A DNA stretch of 20,426 bases from an uncultured Peptostreptococcaceae bacterium (lineage in GTDB: Bacteria; Bacillota; Clostridia; Tissierellales; Peptoniphilaceae). The stretch covers positions 1 through 20,426 of the forward strand of contig CAMYOU010000020.1 of NCBI GenBank assembly GCA_947283485.1. The letters run 5' to 3'. Of the stretch, positions 14,272-20,426 are shown piece by piece. The notes below the pieces were generated by a model that saw nothing but the letters and a program-made list of their open reading frames with translations, searched no databases and was not told where the DNA came from. Within the stretch, counting starts at the first letter, position 1, and each line of letters starts with the position of its first letter. Position numbers and translations under genes: made by a program.

Positions 14272-15076
14272 TTTCTTCCTCCATATACTTGAGATATCGC
14301 GGATCTTCACGCCATGCTTGAAAATCCGGGTCATTTTTGAGATACGGGATGAGTTCCGGATTCAAACGAATCGCCCGATCCATAGATTGGAACGCCTCAT
14401 CCGGACGATGTAAGTGCATGAGCACACACGCCTTATTATAGTATAAATTCGCGTCTTCGACGTTCTCGATTCCCTCATTGAGAATATCGAGAGACGCCTC
14501 GTCGTTTTTCTCCGCAATGAAGAGTGCCGAGAGATTGAGATAGGGTTTCGGATTCGCAGGCTCCAGTCTCTTTGCATACTGATATTCAAAGACCGCCTCG
14601 TCTCTTCTCCCGAGTTTCGCAAGTGCCACGGCGCGATTGAAATGCGCGAGCGGCATATCTTTTAATTTCTTTAACGCGAGATCAAAAAAATGCAAGGCTC
14701 TCACATTGTCGCCTTCCTCTTCGTAGATCGAGCCGAGATTGAGAGAAGCCATCGGATCCGCAGTCTTGTGGATGAGAAGCGTATAGAGTCCTTTCGCCTC
14801 GTCGATCCTCCCCGTGATGTCCATGAGATTGGCGAGGAAAAACGTCGCGTCGCGGTTCTCGGGATTCATTTTGAGTGCCGTGCGATAGTTCTTCTCCGCG
14901 CGGACGTAGTCGCCCTTTTTCTCATCGAGCATGCCGATCGCATAATACGCGCCGCTCTCCTCGGGGTCGAGTGCCAGGATCCTCGAAAAAAACGAACGTG
15001 CGCGCGCGTCTTCTCCCGTGCGCTCCGCCTCGAGTCCCAAGTCGAAGAGCTCGTCAATCCATTTGTCCTTCGTCAA
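14258..15076 (-). CDS. Tetratricopeptide-repeat protein, function unknown
   Basis: A soluble, all-helical protein of 272 residues made of about seven consecutive TPR units, from residue 10 to about 245 (for example SGAYYAIGMLDEKKGDYVRA, then AHFNRAVALAKLGRRDEAV and LYYNKACVLMHLHRPDEAF). There is no signal peptide, membrane segment or catalytic domain, so it should act as a protein-binding scaffold in the cytoplasm; the partner is unknown. The start is a TTG, chosen because AAGGGGGTG sits about eight bases upstream and no ATG is near the N-terminus. It begins the run TPR-map-murB-PHP-rapZ-yvcK and overlaps map by 14 bases. I see no convincing promoter between it and the nitroreductase terminator. 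Confidence 0.85.
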   Translation of the reverse strand: MTKDKWIDELFDLGLEAERTGEDARARSFFSRILALDPEESGAYYAIGMLDEKKGDYVRAEKNYRTALKMNPENRDATFFLANLMDITGRIDEAKGLYTLLIHKTADPMASLNLGSIYEEEGDNVRALHFFDLALKKLKDMPLAHFNRAVALAKLGRRDEAVFEYQYAKRLEPANPKPYLNLSALFIAEKNDEASLDILNEGIENVEDANLYYNKACVLMHLHRPDEAFQSMDRAIRLNPELIPYLKNDPDFQAWREDPRYLKYMEEENDHD

Positions 15077-15134
15077 CGCTTCACCCCCTTCGTACCCATC
15101 GTTTCACAATCCGCAAAAAAAATCAATCACCAAA

Positions 15135-15162
15135 GAAAAAAAGCGAGTCTCCTCGCTTTTTT
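15135..15162 (-). terminator. Intrinsic terminator after the nitroreductase-like gene
   Basis: On the minus strand AAAAAGCGAG pairs with CTCGCTTTTT (15138-15147 with 15152-15161) around GAGA, followed by further T to 15136. It lies about 25 bases past the stop and separates this gene from the TPR operon. The symmetry means it could work both ways. Confidence 0.88.
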
Positions 15163-15188
15163 CAAGTCTCTCTTTTCAAGTCTCTCTT
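15161..15188. repeat. Perfect 14-base tandem direct repeat
   Basis: TTCAAGTCTCTCTT occurs twice without a gap (15161-15174 and 15175-15188). The second copy covers most of the stop codon of the nitroreductase-like gene and the first abuts the terminator. It is most simply a replication-slippage duplication. Confidence 0.85.
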
Positions 15189-15978
15189 AGATGCGAACGC
15201 TGCCGATGACTTTGTCCGCGCCTTCGTCGTGGATGTCGAGCGTGAATTTCTCGTTGATCATGAGCGAACGAAGCATCGCTTCGAAATAGTACATCATGAT
15301 GCCGGCATCGACCAAAGTGACTTTTTCTTTATAGTTCTCGATGCGCATGGTGACTTTGCCGTCTTCGATCGTGAATCTCCACGGTTGATGATTGTATGCA
15401 CTCGGTGCATAGCGTACATAGTAGAAGAGATCGTCAAGTCCCAAGTTCTCAAGTTCTTCCATCGTGAGTTTCTTGCCGTCGGGGCCGTTCACAAGATCGA
15501 GTACGCCGAGACGTGAGCTAAAGGGGATCTCTCCGATGCCGAGCTGTTGAATCGGATAGCCGACTGCAAGGAGATAGACGGTCTTGCCTGCGCCGCCCGC
15601 AAGTCCTTCTAGAATCTCGTCTTCCACGCCGTCGAGGCTGACCCAGCAGCTGCCGAGATTGAGATCGTAGAGTTTCGTCGTGACATCTTCCATCTCATAA
15701 GCGCCGCGTACATACGCTTCTGCGCTCTCCTCAAGGATGATCATGCCGATATATGCCGGTGCTTCGATCATGACGCCTGCATAGCCGCCCTTGTCCTCAA
15801 GCACACGCTTGATATCCGCGCCGTCACGGAAAAAAGCAAGTTGTGCGTGATGGGGTTTCAAACGCTCGTTTTTCTCATCGATCAGTGCGCGAATGGTCTC
15901 CTCTGCCGCGGGGAGAAGTGCCTTCTTCTTGTAATCGCGAACCGTCTTTCTCGACTTGAGAAATTGACTCATTAACAT
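15187..15978 (-). CDS. Nitroreductase-family flavoprotein (putative TM nitroreductase type)
   Basis: Likely an FMN-dependent oxidoreductase; the substrate is unknown. The 263 residues show two nitroreductase-like halves: an N-terminal SRKTVRDYKKKA segment, where Arg residues contact FMN, a central GSCWVSLDG and LLAVGYP, and a second half with YAPSAYNHQPWRFTI typical of the flavin-binding region, then DAGIMMYYFEAML. I recognise no transmembrane helix despite the Pfam-style name of this subfamily. The first ATG (15978) is nine bases after AAGGAGGG; a second ATG two codons later is too far. It is a single-gene unit with promoter and terminator, divergent from the AddB-like gene. Confidence 0.82.
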   Translation of the reverse strand: MLMSQFLKSRKTVRDYKKKALLPAAEETIRALIDEKNERLKPHHAQLAFFRDGADIKRVLEDKGGYAGVMIEAPAYIGMIILEESAEAYVRGAYEMEDVTTKLYDLNLGSCWVSLDGVEDEILEGLAGGAGKTVYLLAVGYPIQQLGIGEIPFSSRLGVLDLVNGPDGKKLTMEELENLGLDDLFYYVRYAPSAYNHQPWRFTIEDGKVTMRIENYKEKVTLVDAGIMMYYFEAMLRSLMINEKFTLDIHDEGADKVIGSVRI

Positions 15979-16007
15979 AACTCAGTTCCCTCCTTCGTGA
16001 TACTCGT

Positions 16008-16036
16008 ATTTTACACTATTCCGAGGGACAAAACAA
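16008..16036 (-). promoter_or_regulatory. Promoter of the nitroreductase-like gene
   Basis: TTGTTT (16036-16031) and TAAAAT (16013-16008) are spaced by 17 bases on the minus strand, placing the start near 16001, about 23 bases before the coding start. The same -35 (TTGTTT) appears in the symporter promoter. Confidence 0.6.
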
Positions 16037-16061
16037 CTTACGCGCCCGCGAAGCGCACATT

Positions 16062-16070
16062 TGATACAAT
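16062..16070 (+). promoter_or_regulatory. Extended -10 promoter of the AddB-like gene
   Basis: TGATACAAT (TG at 16062-16063, -10 at 16065-16070) lies 27 bases before the start codon. No -35 is evident at 16-18 bases upstream, where the sequence is GC-rich; extended -10 promoters can work without one. Confidence 0.5.
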
Positions 16071-16097
16071 GAAGTGAACGAAGAAAGGAGGTGCGGG

Positions 16098-17513
16098 ATG
16101 GAAGAAAGACCCGTGCTCTATCGACTCCCACCGGGCGGCGGCAAATCCCGTGCGCTTCTTGCGGTGCTCCTTGACGACGCGTCCACCCACGCGCACCTCG
16201 TCGTCCCCGACAGACGCCGTCTCGCTTTGTTCCCCAAGGGCCGCGCAATCACGATCGGCAGGCTCTTGAAGCGCATCCTCGACGCGTATATGAAGGCGCA
16301 TCACCGATCGTACCGACTCCTCACACCGTTTTCGCCGATGACCGATTTTTCCCTGGCAAAACGCGTCTTTCGTGCCTATCCCGATGTCCACGAGTCCACC
16401 GTCCGACGGTTTCTCATGCTCGACGCCTTTCGCCGTGCGCATCTCGTCACGGTGGAGGCGTTTTTGGAAGCGAATCCCGCGTGGCAAATCTACGCGGATG
16501 CGTTTCCCCGTTACGCCGAGGCGAAACGCGCACTCCACGCGCTCGACTACCGCGATCTTGCCGTCGTGTGCGAAAAGATCCTCAGCGCGGGGTTTCACAC
16601 GCCAACGGGACATCTCTATCTCGACGACGTCCACGATCTTGCGCCCGCGGATCTCGCCGCCCTCGCGCATCTTCTCCCGCACATCCATGCCGCCTCCATC
16701 GACGATCGCGCGGACGTGCCGGAGATCTTCCAAGCGTTTCGCGTCGCCACGGGCGAGCCTTGGATCCCGGACGCAGAGGCGCTCGCCTACGCGCGGGACG
16801 AAACACCCATGCCCCGCCGAAGTACGCCGCAACTCAAGACGATGAAGACATCCCGCGCTACGTTCTACCGTCGTGAATTTTCCGAAAAGACGCTCATCAC
16901 CGCCGAAAATCCGCTCGAACTGGTCGCCCTCGCCCATGTCCTCGAAACGGACTTCCGCACGGATTTTCCGACGCCGCCCGTATGGAACGACGTCGTTGGG
17001 CTTCTGGGTGCGCTCATGCGGGACGATGCACGCTTTCCCGAAGCCGCCGAACTCTTAGGCGTGCCAAAACGGGATCTCACCCGCGCCGTCACGGGAGGAG
17101 ATGCGATCGACGGTCTTCGCACCGATCCCGCCCTTGCAGGCTATGGCAAGCTCGCCGATCGTCTCGACGCCTTTCGCCATGGCAGATGGGGCAAGGCAAT
17201 CCGACTATTCGACGCCGAGCTCAAGGCCCATCTCTACACCCGCTCGCGTCTCTATCGCGAATCGCTCCGGGAGAATCTCGCGCTCCCCGAAGTCCTCTCC
17301 GCGACGTTTCCCCATCTTCGCACCGCGGATGCACTCGCGCAACTTACAAAAGAGCCCGCCCCCGCAGACTACGGCATCACGCTCGCGAGCCTACGCGCCG
17401 TGCGCGGATTTCGATTTGACGAAGTCTACGCCATCGGCGATGAACCGTTCTTCCGCGAAGCTCTCACCCGCGCGAACGGTATCGCCGTGCACGTCCTACT
17501 TGACGACTCTTAA
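16098..17513 (+). CDS. Short AddB/UvrD-like P-loop protein, stand-alone
   Basis: Probably an ATPase acting on DNA, by distant likeness only. The 471-residue protein begins with a Walker A, LPPGGGKSRA (10-19), then VVPDRR and ITIGRLLKRIL, which match the order in AddB-type helicases. LYLDDVHDL (173-181) is a Walker B candidate. ENPLELVALAHVL (about 280) resembles the AddB segment after its 1B domain, and near the end ITLASLRAVRGFRFDEVYAIGD (split as ITLASLRAVRGF and RFDEVYAIGD) resembles helicase motif V/VI regions. AddB is about 1,100 residues and ends in a nuclease domain with an iron-sulfur cluster; here the protein stops 20 residues after that motif and those cysteines are missing. AAAGGAGG lies six bases before the ATG. 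It could be a shortened AddB paralogue, a remnant, or a separate family. Confidence 0.6.
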   Translation: MEERPVLYRLPPGGGKSRALLAVLLDDASTHAHLVVPDRRRLALFPKGRAITIGRLLKRILDAYMKAHHRSYRLLTPFSPMTDFSLAKRVFRAYPDVHESTVRRFLMLDAFRRAHLVTVEAFLEANPAWQIYADAFPRYAEAKRALHALDYRDLAVVCEKILSAGFHTPTGHLYLDDVHDLAPADLAALAHLLPHIHAASIDDRADVPEIFQAFRVATGEPWIPDAEALAYARDETPMPRRSTPQLKTMKTSRATFYRREFSEKTLITAENPLELVALAHVLETDFRTDFPTPPVWNDVVGLLGALMRDDARFPEAAELLGVPKRDLTRAVTGGDAIDGLRTDPALAGYGKLADRLDAFRHGRWGKAIRLFDAELKAHLYTRSRLYRESLRENLALPEVLSATFPHLRTADALAQLTKEPAPADYGITLASLRAVRGFRFDEVYAIGDEPFFREALTRANGIAVHVLLDDS

Positions 17514-17527
17514 ATCCGTGCTATACT
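17500..17527 (+). promoter_or_regulatory. Strong promoter of the small membrane protein gene
   Basis: TTGACG (17500-17505) is followed after 16 bases by TATACT (17522-17527), with TG at 17519-17520 making an extended -10. It overlaps the last codons of the AddB-like gene and is one of the best consensus matches in the window. Confidence 0.75.
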
Positions 17528-17574
17528 TAGGAATGATTTCACGCCTATGTGGCAAAAAAGAAAGGAAGTTCGAT

Positions 17575-17766
17575 ATGAAAGAACCTGCCCCTTGTAGAAG
17601 GGCCGTCATTGTTACGCTATGCGCCGTTTTGTTGTCGGTATGTCTCGTGGAGTACAGTGCTCGCTATGAGCTCCTTGCGCTCGGCACGCTCGGATTCTTC
17701 ACATTCCTCGTGAGCGTCGTCGCCATGATCGCTTCATTACACCCGCATCGCAATATCACGAAATAA
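17575..17766 (+). CDS. Small two-helix membrane protein, unknown
   Basis: A 63-residue protein that I do not recognise. It has a short basic N-terminus with a cysteine (MKEPAPCRRA), a first hydrophobic segment AVIVTLCAVLLSVCLVEYSA (about 10-29), a short polar turn (RYEL), a second hydrophobic segment from LLALGTLGFF through VVAMIASL (about 34-55), and a polar tail HPHRNITK. AAAGGAAG lies eight bases before the ATG. The gene has its own strong promoter, and two hairpins follow. The long frame that enters from upstream is only the shadow of the AddB-like gene. It could be a regulator of a membrane complex, a toxin-like peptide or a stress protein; nothing decides this. Confidence 0.7.
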   Translation: MKEPAPCRRAVIVTLCAVLLSVCLVEYSARYELLALGTLGFFTFLVSVVAMIASLHPHRNITK

Positions 17767-17771
17767 TCGAG

Positions 17772-17794
17772 ACCGGGAGAGCATTCCCGGTTTT
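17772..17794 (+). terminator. Hairpin after the small membrane protein gene
   Basis: ACCGGGA (17772-17778) pairs with TCCCGGT (17785-17791) around six bases, followed by only four T. It is a modest terminator directly after the stop codon; a stronger one follows. Confidence 0.6.
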
Positions 17795-17800
17795 GACCAC

Positions 17801-17830
17801 AAAAAAAGTGCCCGCCCGGGCACTTTTTTT
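17801..17830. terminator. Strong bidirectional terminator
   Basis: A 13-bp perfect stem (17801-17813 with 17818-17830) encloses GCCC; the outer seven pairs are A-T, giving a T-run in both directions. It ends the small-gene transcript from the left and the symporter-GlsB transcript from the right. Confidence 0.92.
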
Positions 17831-17835
17831 GTGCT

Positions 17836-18093
17836 CTACTCCTTGCCGGTAAAGGCGTTCACGACATAGAGGAGCGCAACCGCTCCGAGCGTCGAGACCG
17901 CGATTGAGGAGAACATGCCTCCTTTGGAATACAGACCAAAAAGTCCGATGAGCCAATTTCCGACGACACCGCCGACAACACCGACGATGAGATTTTTCAA
18001 AAACCCGCGCGATCTGCCCCTCGCGATTTTATTCGCGAGATAACCCGCAACGGCTCCGATGATGATCGAAGCAATGAATCCTTGTGATCCCAT
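17836..18093 (-). CDS. GlsB/YeaQ/YmgE-family membrane protein
   Basis: A small integral membrane protein of a family often linked to stress responses (also called transglycosylase-associated protein); its biochemical role is not known. The 85 residues contain three hydrophobic segments: IASIIIGAVAGYLANKI with the family GxxAGxLA pattern (7-23), LIVGVVGGVVGNWLIGLFGL (about 35-54) with the glycine-rich GVVGGVVG motif, and AVSTLGAVALLYVVNAF (about 65-81). AAAAAGGAGG precedes the ATG. It lies 29 bases after the symporter gene with no terminator between, so the two are probably co-transcribed. Confidence 0.9.
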   Translation of the reverse strand: MGSQGFIASIIIGAVAGYLANKIARGRSRGFLKNLIVGVVGGVVGNWLIGLFGLYSKGGMFSSIAVSTLGAVALLYVVNAFTGKE

Positions 18094-18122
18094 AATAACC
18101 TCCTTTTTGTTTCACTCACTAC

Positions 18123-19490
18123 TTACCCAAAGAGCACCAAAATTCCACGAACCCAGATCCACAGAATGATCACGGGCATCACATAGCGGTAATAGGGATA
18201 CAGTGCCTTGGGGAGTTTCGCGCCCTTGCCGGCGTTCACTTCCTCCACGAATTCTTCATAGCCCCAAGATTTCTTTCGCGTGCAGAAGAGAATATACACG
18301 ATCGAACCCAAGGGCAAAATATTATTGGAAATGATGAAATCCTCGAGATCGAGCACATTCGTCCCCGCGCCGAGCGGTTCAAAGCCCTTGAGCACATTGA
18401 ACCCGAGAATACACGGAATGGCGAGGATGATCAGTGCCGCAGCATTGGCACGGACAACCGTTTTGCGATCTTTCCCCGCGTCGATCCAGAACGACGTGAT
18501 GTTCTCGAAGACCGCAATGACCGTCGAGAACGCGGCGAATGTCATGAAGACGAAGAAGAAGAGTCCCCAGAGATTCCCTCCGTCCATCGCGCGAAAGACT
18601 TCCGGTAGCGTCACGAAGATGAGCGACGGACCCGCGCTTACCGGCACGTCAAAAGCAAATGCCGCGGGAATCACGATGAGACCCGCGAGAAACGCCACGA
18701 GCGTATCGAGTGCCATGATCGAGAGTGCCTCACCGAAGAGTCGGTGCGAGCGATCGATGTACGAACCGAAGATCGCAATCGCGCTCATGCCGATGGAGAG
18801 CGTGAAGAACGCCTGCCCCATCGCGGCGAAGATGACTTCATCCGTCGCAAAGGCGCGCATTCTCGAGAGATCCGGTTTGAGATAGAACGCGACGCCCTCT
18901 CCCGCACCCGGGAGCGTAAGGATCCGCACGACCAGGACGATAAGGAGGACAAATAAGCCCGCCATCATGCCCTTTGTGATGCGTTCCACGCCTTTTTGCA
19001 GACCTTTGGAGACCACGCCGAAACATAAGAGTACGCTCATCGCCATGAAGAGGAAATTCGTCCACGGATTCGCGGTGAGTGCCGCAAAGGTCTCCCCCGC
19101 GTTCGCAATCGTCGCTCCCGTTACGAGAAGGCGCAGATGAAGATACGCATAATAGAGCATCCAACCCGTCACCGTCGTATAGAACATCATGAGAATATAA
19201 TTGCCGATGATAAAAGGATAACCGAAGAGATGCCACTTACTCCCTTTGCCCTCGAGTCTGCGAAACGACTCCACCGAAGAACGCTTGCTCGCGCGTCCGA
19301 CGGAAAGCTCCATGGTCATGACAGGTACGCCGAGAACCACAAGAAAAAAGAGATACAATAGGACGAAAGCACCGCCGCCGTATTTTCCCGCGATAAACGG
19401 AAATCGCCACACATTCCCGAGGCCTATTGCACAACCCGCCGTGATGAGAATAAAGCCGATTCGTGACGCAAACTGCTCTCTCTCTGCCAT
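18123..19490 (-). CDS. Neurotransmitter:sodium symporter family transporter
   Basis: Imports an amino acid or similar solute with Na+; LeuT fold. The 455-residue protein has eleven hydrophobic segments, the number usual for bacterial members such as MhsT and TnaT. TM1 holds the signature AIGLGNVWRFPF (21-32), where the unwound part binds Na+ and substrate, followed by GGGAFVLLY and MELSVGR; the TM6 region is GQAFFTLSIGMSAI and TM8 has FAAFSTVIAVFE. I chose the ATG at 19490 because GGGGGAG is six bases upstream; the ATG at 19496 is too close. The substrate cannot be read. A clear extended -10 promoter precedes it and the GlsB-like gene follows. Confidence 0.93.
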   Translation of the reverse strand: MAEREQFASRIGFILITAGCAIGLGNVWRFPFIAGKYGGGAFVLLYLFFLVVLGVPVMTMELSVGRASKRSSVESFRRLEGKGSKWHLFGYPFIIGNYILMMFYTTVTGWMLYYAYLHLRLLVTGATIANAGETFAALTANPWTNFLFMAMSVLLCFGVVSKGLQKGVERITKGMMAGLFVLLIVLVVRILTLPGAGEGVAFYLKPDLSRMRAFATDEVIFAAMGQAFFTLSIGMSAIAIFGSYIDRSHRLFGEALSIMALDTLVAFLAGLIVIPAAFAFDVPVSAGPSLIFVTLPEVFRAMDGGNLWGLFFFVFMTFAAFSTVIAVFENITSFWIDAGKDRKTVVRANAAALIILAIPCILGFNVLKGFEPLGAGTNVLDLEDFIISNNILPLGSIVYILFCTRKKSWGYEEFVEEVNAGKGAKLPKALYPYYRYVMPVIILWIWVRGILVLFG

Positions 19491-19558
19491 ATCCATCTCC
19501 CCCTTTTTCGTCAATTTGGAAAGCGATCGGATTCGCCTTCATTTATGGAATAGGAAAG

Positions 19559-19587
19559 ATTATATCACTCCCACCCCCGCGAAACAA
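19559..19587 (-). promoter_or_regulatory. Promoter of the symporter-GlsB unit
   Basis: TTGTTT (19587-19582) is followed after 17 bases by a consensus TATAAT (19564-19559), preceded by TG plus one base. The leader before the symporter is about 60 bases. Confidence 0.8.
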
Positions 19588-19646
19588 ATAAACGCTCCGA
19601 AAGATGCGAAAAAATCCGTCTTTTTCCTCGCTTCTCCTCTTGGAGG

Positions 19647-19675
19647 TTGAAAGAAACCGTACTTCGTGATACATT
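19647..19675 (+). promoter_or_regulatory. Promoter of the ccdA unit
   Basis: TTGAAA (19647-19652) is followed after 17 bases by TACATT (19670-19675), again with TG plus one base before the -10. Transcription would begin near 19682, leaving a very short leader with AAGGAGG inside it. Confidence 0.7.
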
Positions 19676-19701
19676 GAAAGACTCTTGGAAGGAGGTTTTC
19701 T

Positions 19702-20325
19702 ATGCAATTATCCTATCTCGGCTCTTTCTGGGCGGGCGTGCTCTCGTTTTTCTCGCCGTGTCTACTCCCGATGGTGCCGATCTTCATCTTCTATATCGCC
19801 GGCGAAGACGCCTCACGCGGGAAACGCTTCGTGCGCACGAGCGGATTCGTTCTCGGCTTTACCGCCGTCTATGTCGTCGTGGCACTCGGACTCGGCAAAC
19901 TCGCCGCCGTTCTCTTTTCCAATCGCGCACGCATCGGAATCGTCGCGGGTGTCTACGTCATCCTCATGGGTGTGCTCCTCGTCTCCGGCAAGCGTCTCTT
20001 CTCCGGCACGATCAAAAAACGCCCGAAGATCGGAGGGTTCCTCGGAGCCGTCGTCTTCGGCATCCTCTTTGCCGCTGGACTCTCGCCGTGCTACGGGCCG
20101 ATCCTCGCCGGCATTCTCGCGCTCTCGTCGACTTCGCCGCGCGGATACCTCTATCTTCTCTTCTATGCGCTCGGACTCGCGATTCCGTTCTTTGTCGCCG
20201 CACTCTTTCTCGACCGTTTCGAGGCTTGGACGGCAAAAAATGACAAACTCTGGGAAAAACTCCCGCGTATTTCGGGGATCTTTCTCATCCTCTTCGGCAT
20301 TTTGCTGATCCTTGGAAAACTCTAA
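19702..20325 (+). CDS. ccdA: Cytochrome c biogenesis / thiol-transport protein CcdA
   Basis: A small DsbD-like membrane protein that passes reducing power from cytoplasmic thioredoxin to thiol proteins outside the membrane. The 207 residues form about six membrane helices in two similar halves, each with the family cysteine: Cys20 in FFSPCLLP and Cys130 in GLSPCYGP. Both cysteines and the neighbouring prolines are present, so the transfer pair looks intact. AAGGAGG lies seven bases before the ATG. The next gene, 25 bases on, begins a lipoprotein; in such pairs the partner is usually a TlpA-like thioredoxin or a methionine sulfoxide reductase. No cytochrome c genes are visible, so protein repair or disulfide control is the likelier job. 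Confidence 0.92.
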   Translation: MQLSYLGSFWAGVLSFFSPCLLPMVPIFIFYIAGEDASRGKRFVRTSGFVLGFTAVYVVVALGLGKLAAVLFSNRARIGIVAGVYVILMGVLLVSGKRLFSGTIKKRPKIGGFLGAVVFGILFAAGLSPCYGPILAGILALSSTSPRGYLYLLFYALGLAIPFFVAALFLDRFEAWTAKNDKLWEKLPRISGIFLILFGILLILGKL

Positions 20326-20350
20326 ACATACGACCATCTAGGAGGTAACA

Positions 20351-20426
20351 ATGAAAAAATTCTATGCTCTGTCCATTCTCGCCGCCATGCTCCTCTTCGC
20401 GGCATGCAACCATGAAGTCGCACCCG
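20351..20426 (+). CDS. Lipoprotein, N-terminal part only
   Basis: The first 25 codons of a gene cut by the window end. They encode a lipoprotein signal: basic start MKKF, hydrophobic core ALSILAAMLL and a lipobox LFAAC with Cys19 as the lipidated residue, then NHEVAP. GGAGG lies five bases before the ATG. Being 25 bases after ccdA with no terminator, it is probably the extracytoplasmic thiol partner (TlpA/ResA-like or MsrAB-like), but no domain is visible to confirm this. Confidence 0.8.
   Translation, partial: MKKFYALSILAAMLLFAACNHEVAP

Noticed and set aside
16038..16937. 299-codon frame on the minus strand opposite the AddB-like gene
   Set aside because: No ribosome binding site and no recognisable motif, and it would extend into the divergent promoter region. 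The plus frame has a P-loop, a strong ribosome binding site and a promoter.
15979..20426. Possible defence island around the AddB-like gene
   Set aside because: Neighbours are a nitroreductase, a symporter, a GlsB-like protein and CcdA. No nuclease, toxin-antitoxin pair, reverse transcriptase, CRISPR array or phage gene is visible.

Overview
The window reads as chromosome of a low-redox, Gram-positive-type anaerobe (Bacillota; Clostridia/Tissierellia-like by gene content, genus not resolved). The evidence is a complete acetyl-CoA to butyryl-CoA pathway with an electron-bifurcating type Bcd/Etf set, a T-box riboswitch in front of proS, WhiA, RapZ and YvcK orthologues in the Bacillota arrangement, and strong AGGAGG-type ribosome binding sites. 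There are no rRNA or tRNA genes, no CRISPR array and no complete mobile element. Bases 1-54 look like the outer end of an IS3-family insertion sequence that lies mostly outside the window.

Region 1 (about 113-6150, minus strand) is a butyrate-type operon in the order thl-bcd-etfB-etfA-crt-hbd. It has one good promoter before thl, a bidirectional terminator after hbd, and a terminator-like hairpin between thl and bcd that may lower expression of the distal genes. Thiolase, hydroxybutyryl-CoA dehydrogenase and crotonase make crotonyl-CoA; Bcd with EtfAB reduces it to butyryl-CoA. The last step (CoA transferase or kinase) is not in the window. A stretch of about 500 bases without a gene (6149-6633) lies upstream; its thl-proximal half is AT-rich and carries several inverted repeats.

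Region 2 (6634-15076, minus strand) is housekeeping. A TPR-protein gene, map, murB, a PHP hydrolase gene, rapZ and yvcK form a tight run with overlapping ends and a terminator after yvcK. A NUDIX gene and whiA follow with their own -10 box. Then comes proS behind a T-box leader whose promoter overlaps the end of whiA.

Region 3 (15135-20426) is made of small independent units on both strands: a nitroreductase-like gene (minus); divergent from it a short 471-residue P-loop protein resembling the helicase part of AddB (plus); a 63-residue two-helix membrane protein with a strong promoter of its own (plus); a two-gene minus unit of an NSS sodium symporter and a GlsB/YeaQ-type membrane protein; and a plus unit of CcdA followed by the start of a lipoprotein gene, probably an extracytoplasmic thiol-redox unit.

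The least explained items are the stand-alone AddB-like protein, the small membrane protein after it, and the inverted-repeat-rich region before thl. I see no clear evidence of a defence island or another novel multi-gene system; the accessory region offers candidates only.
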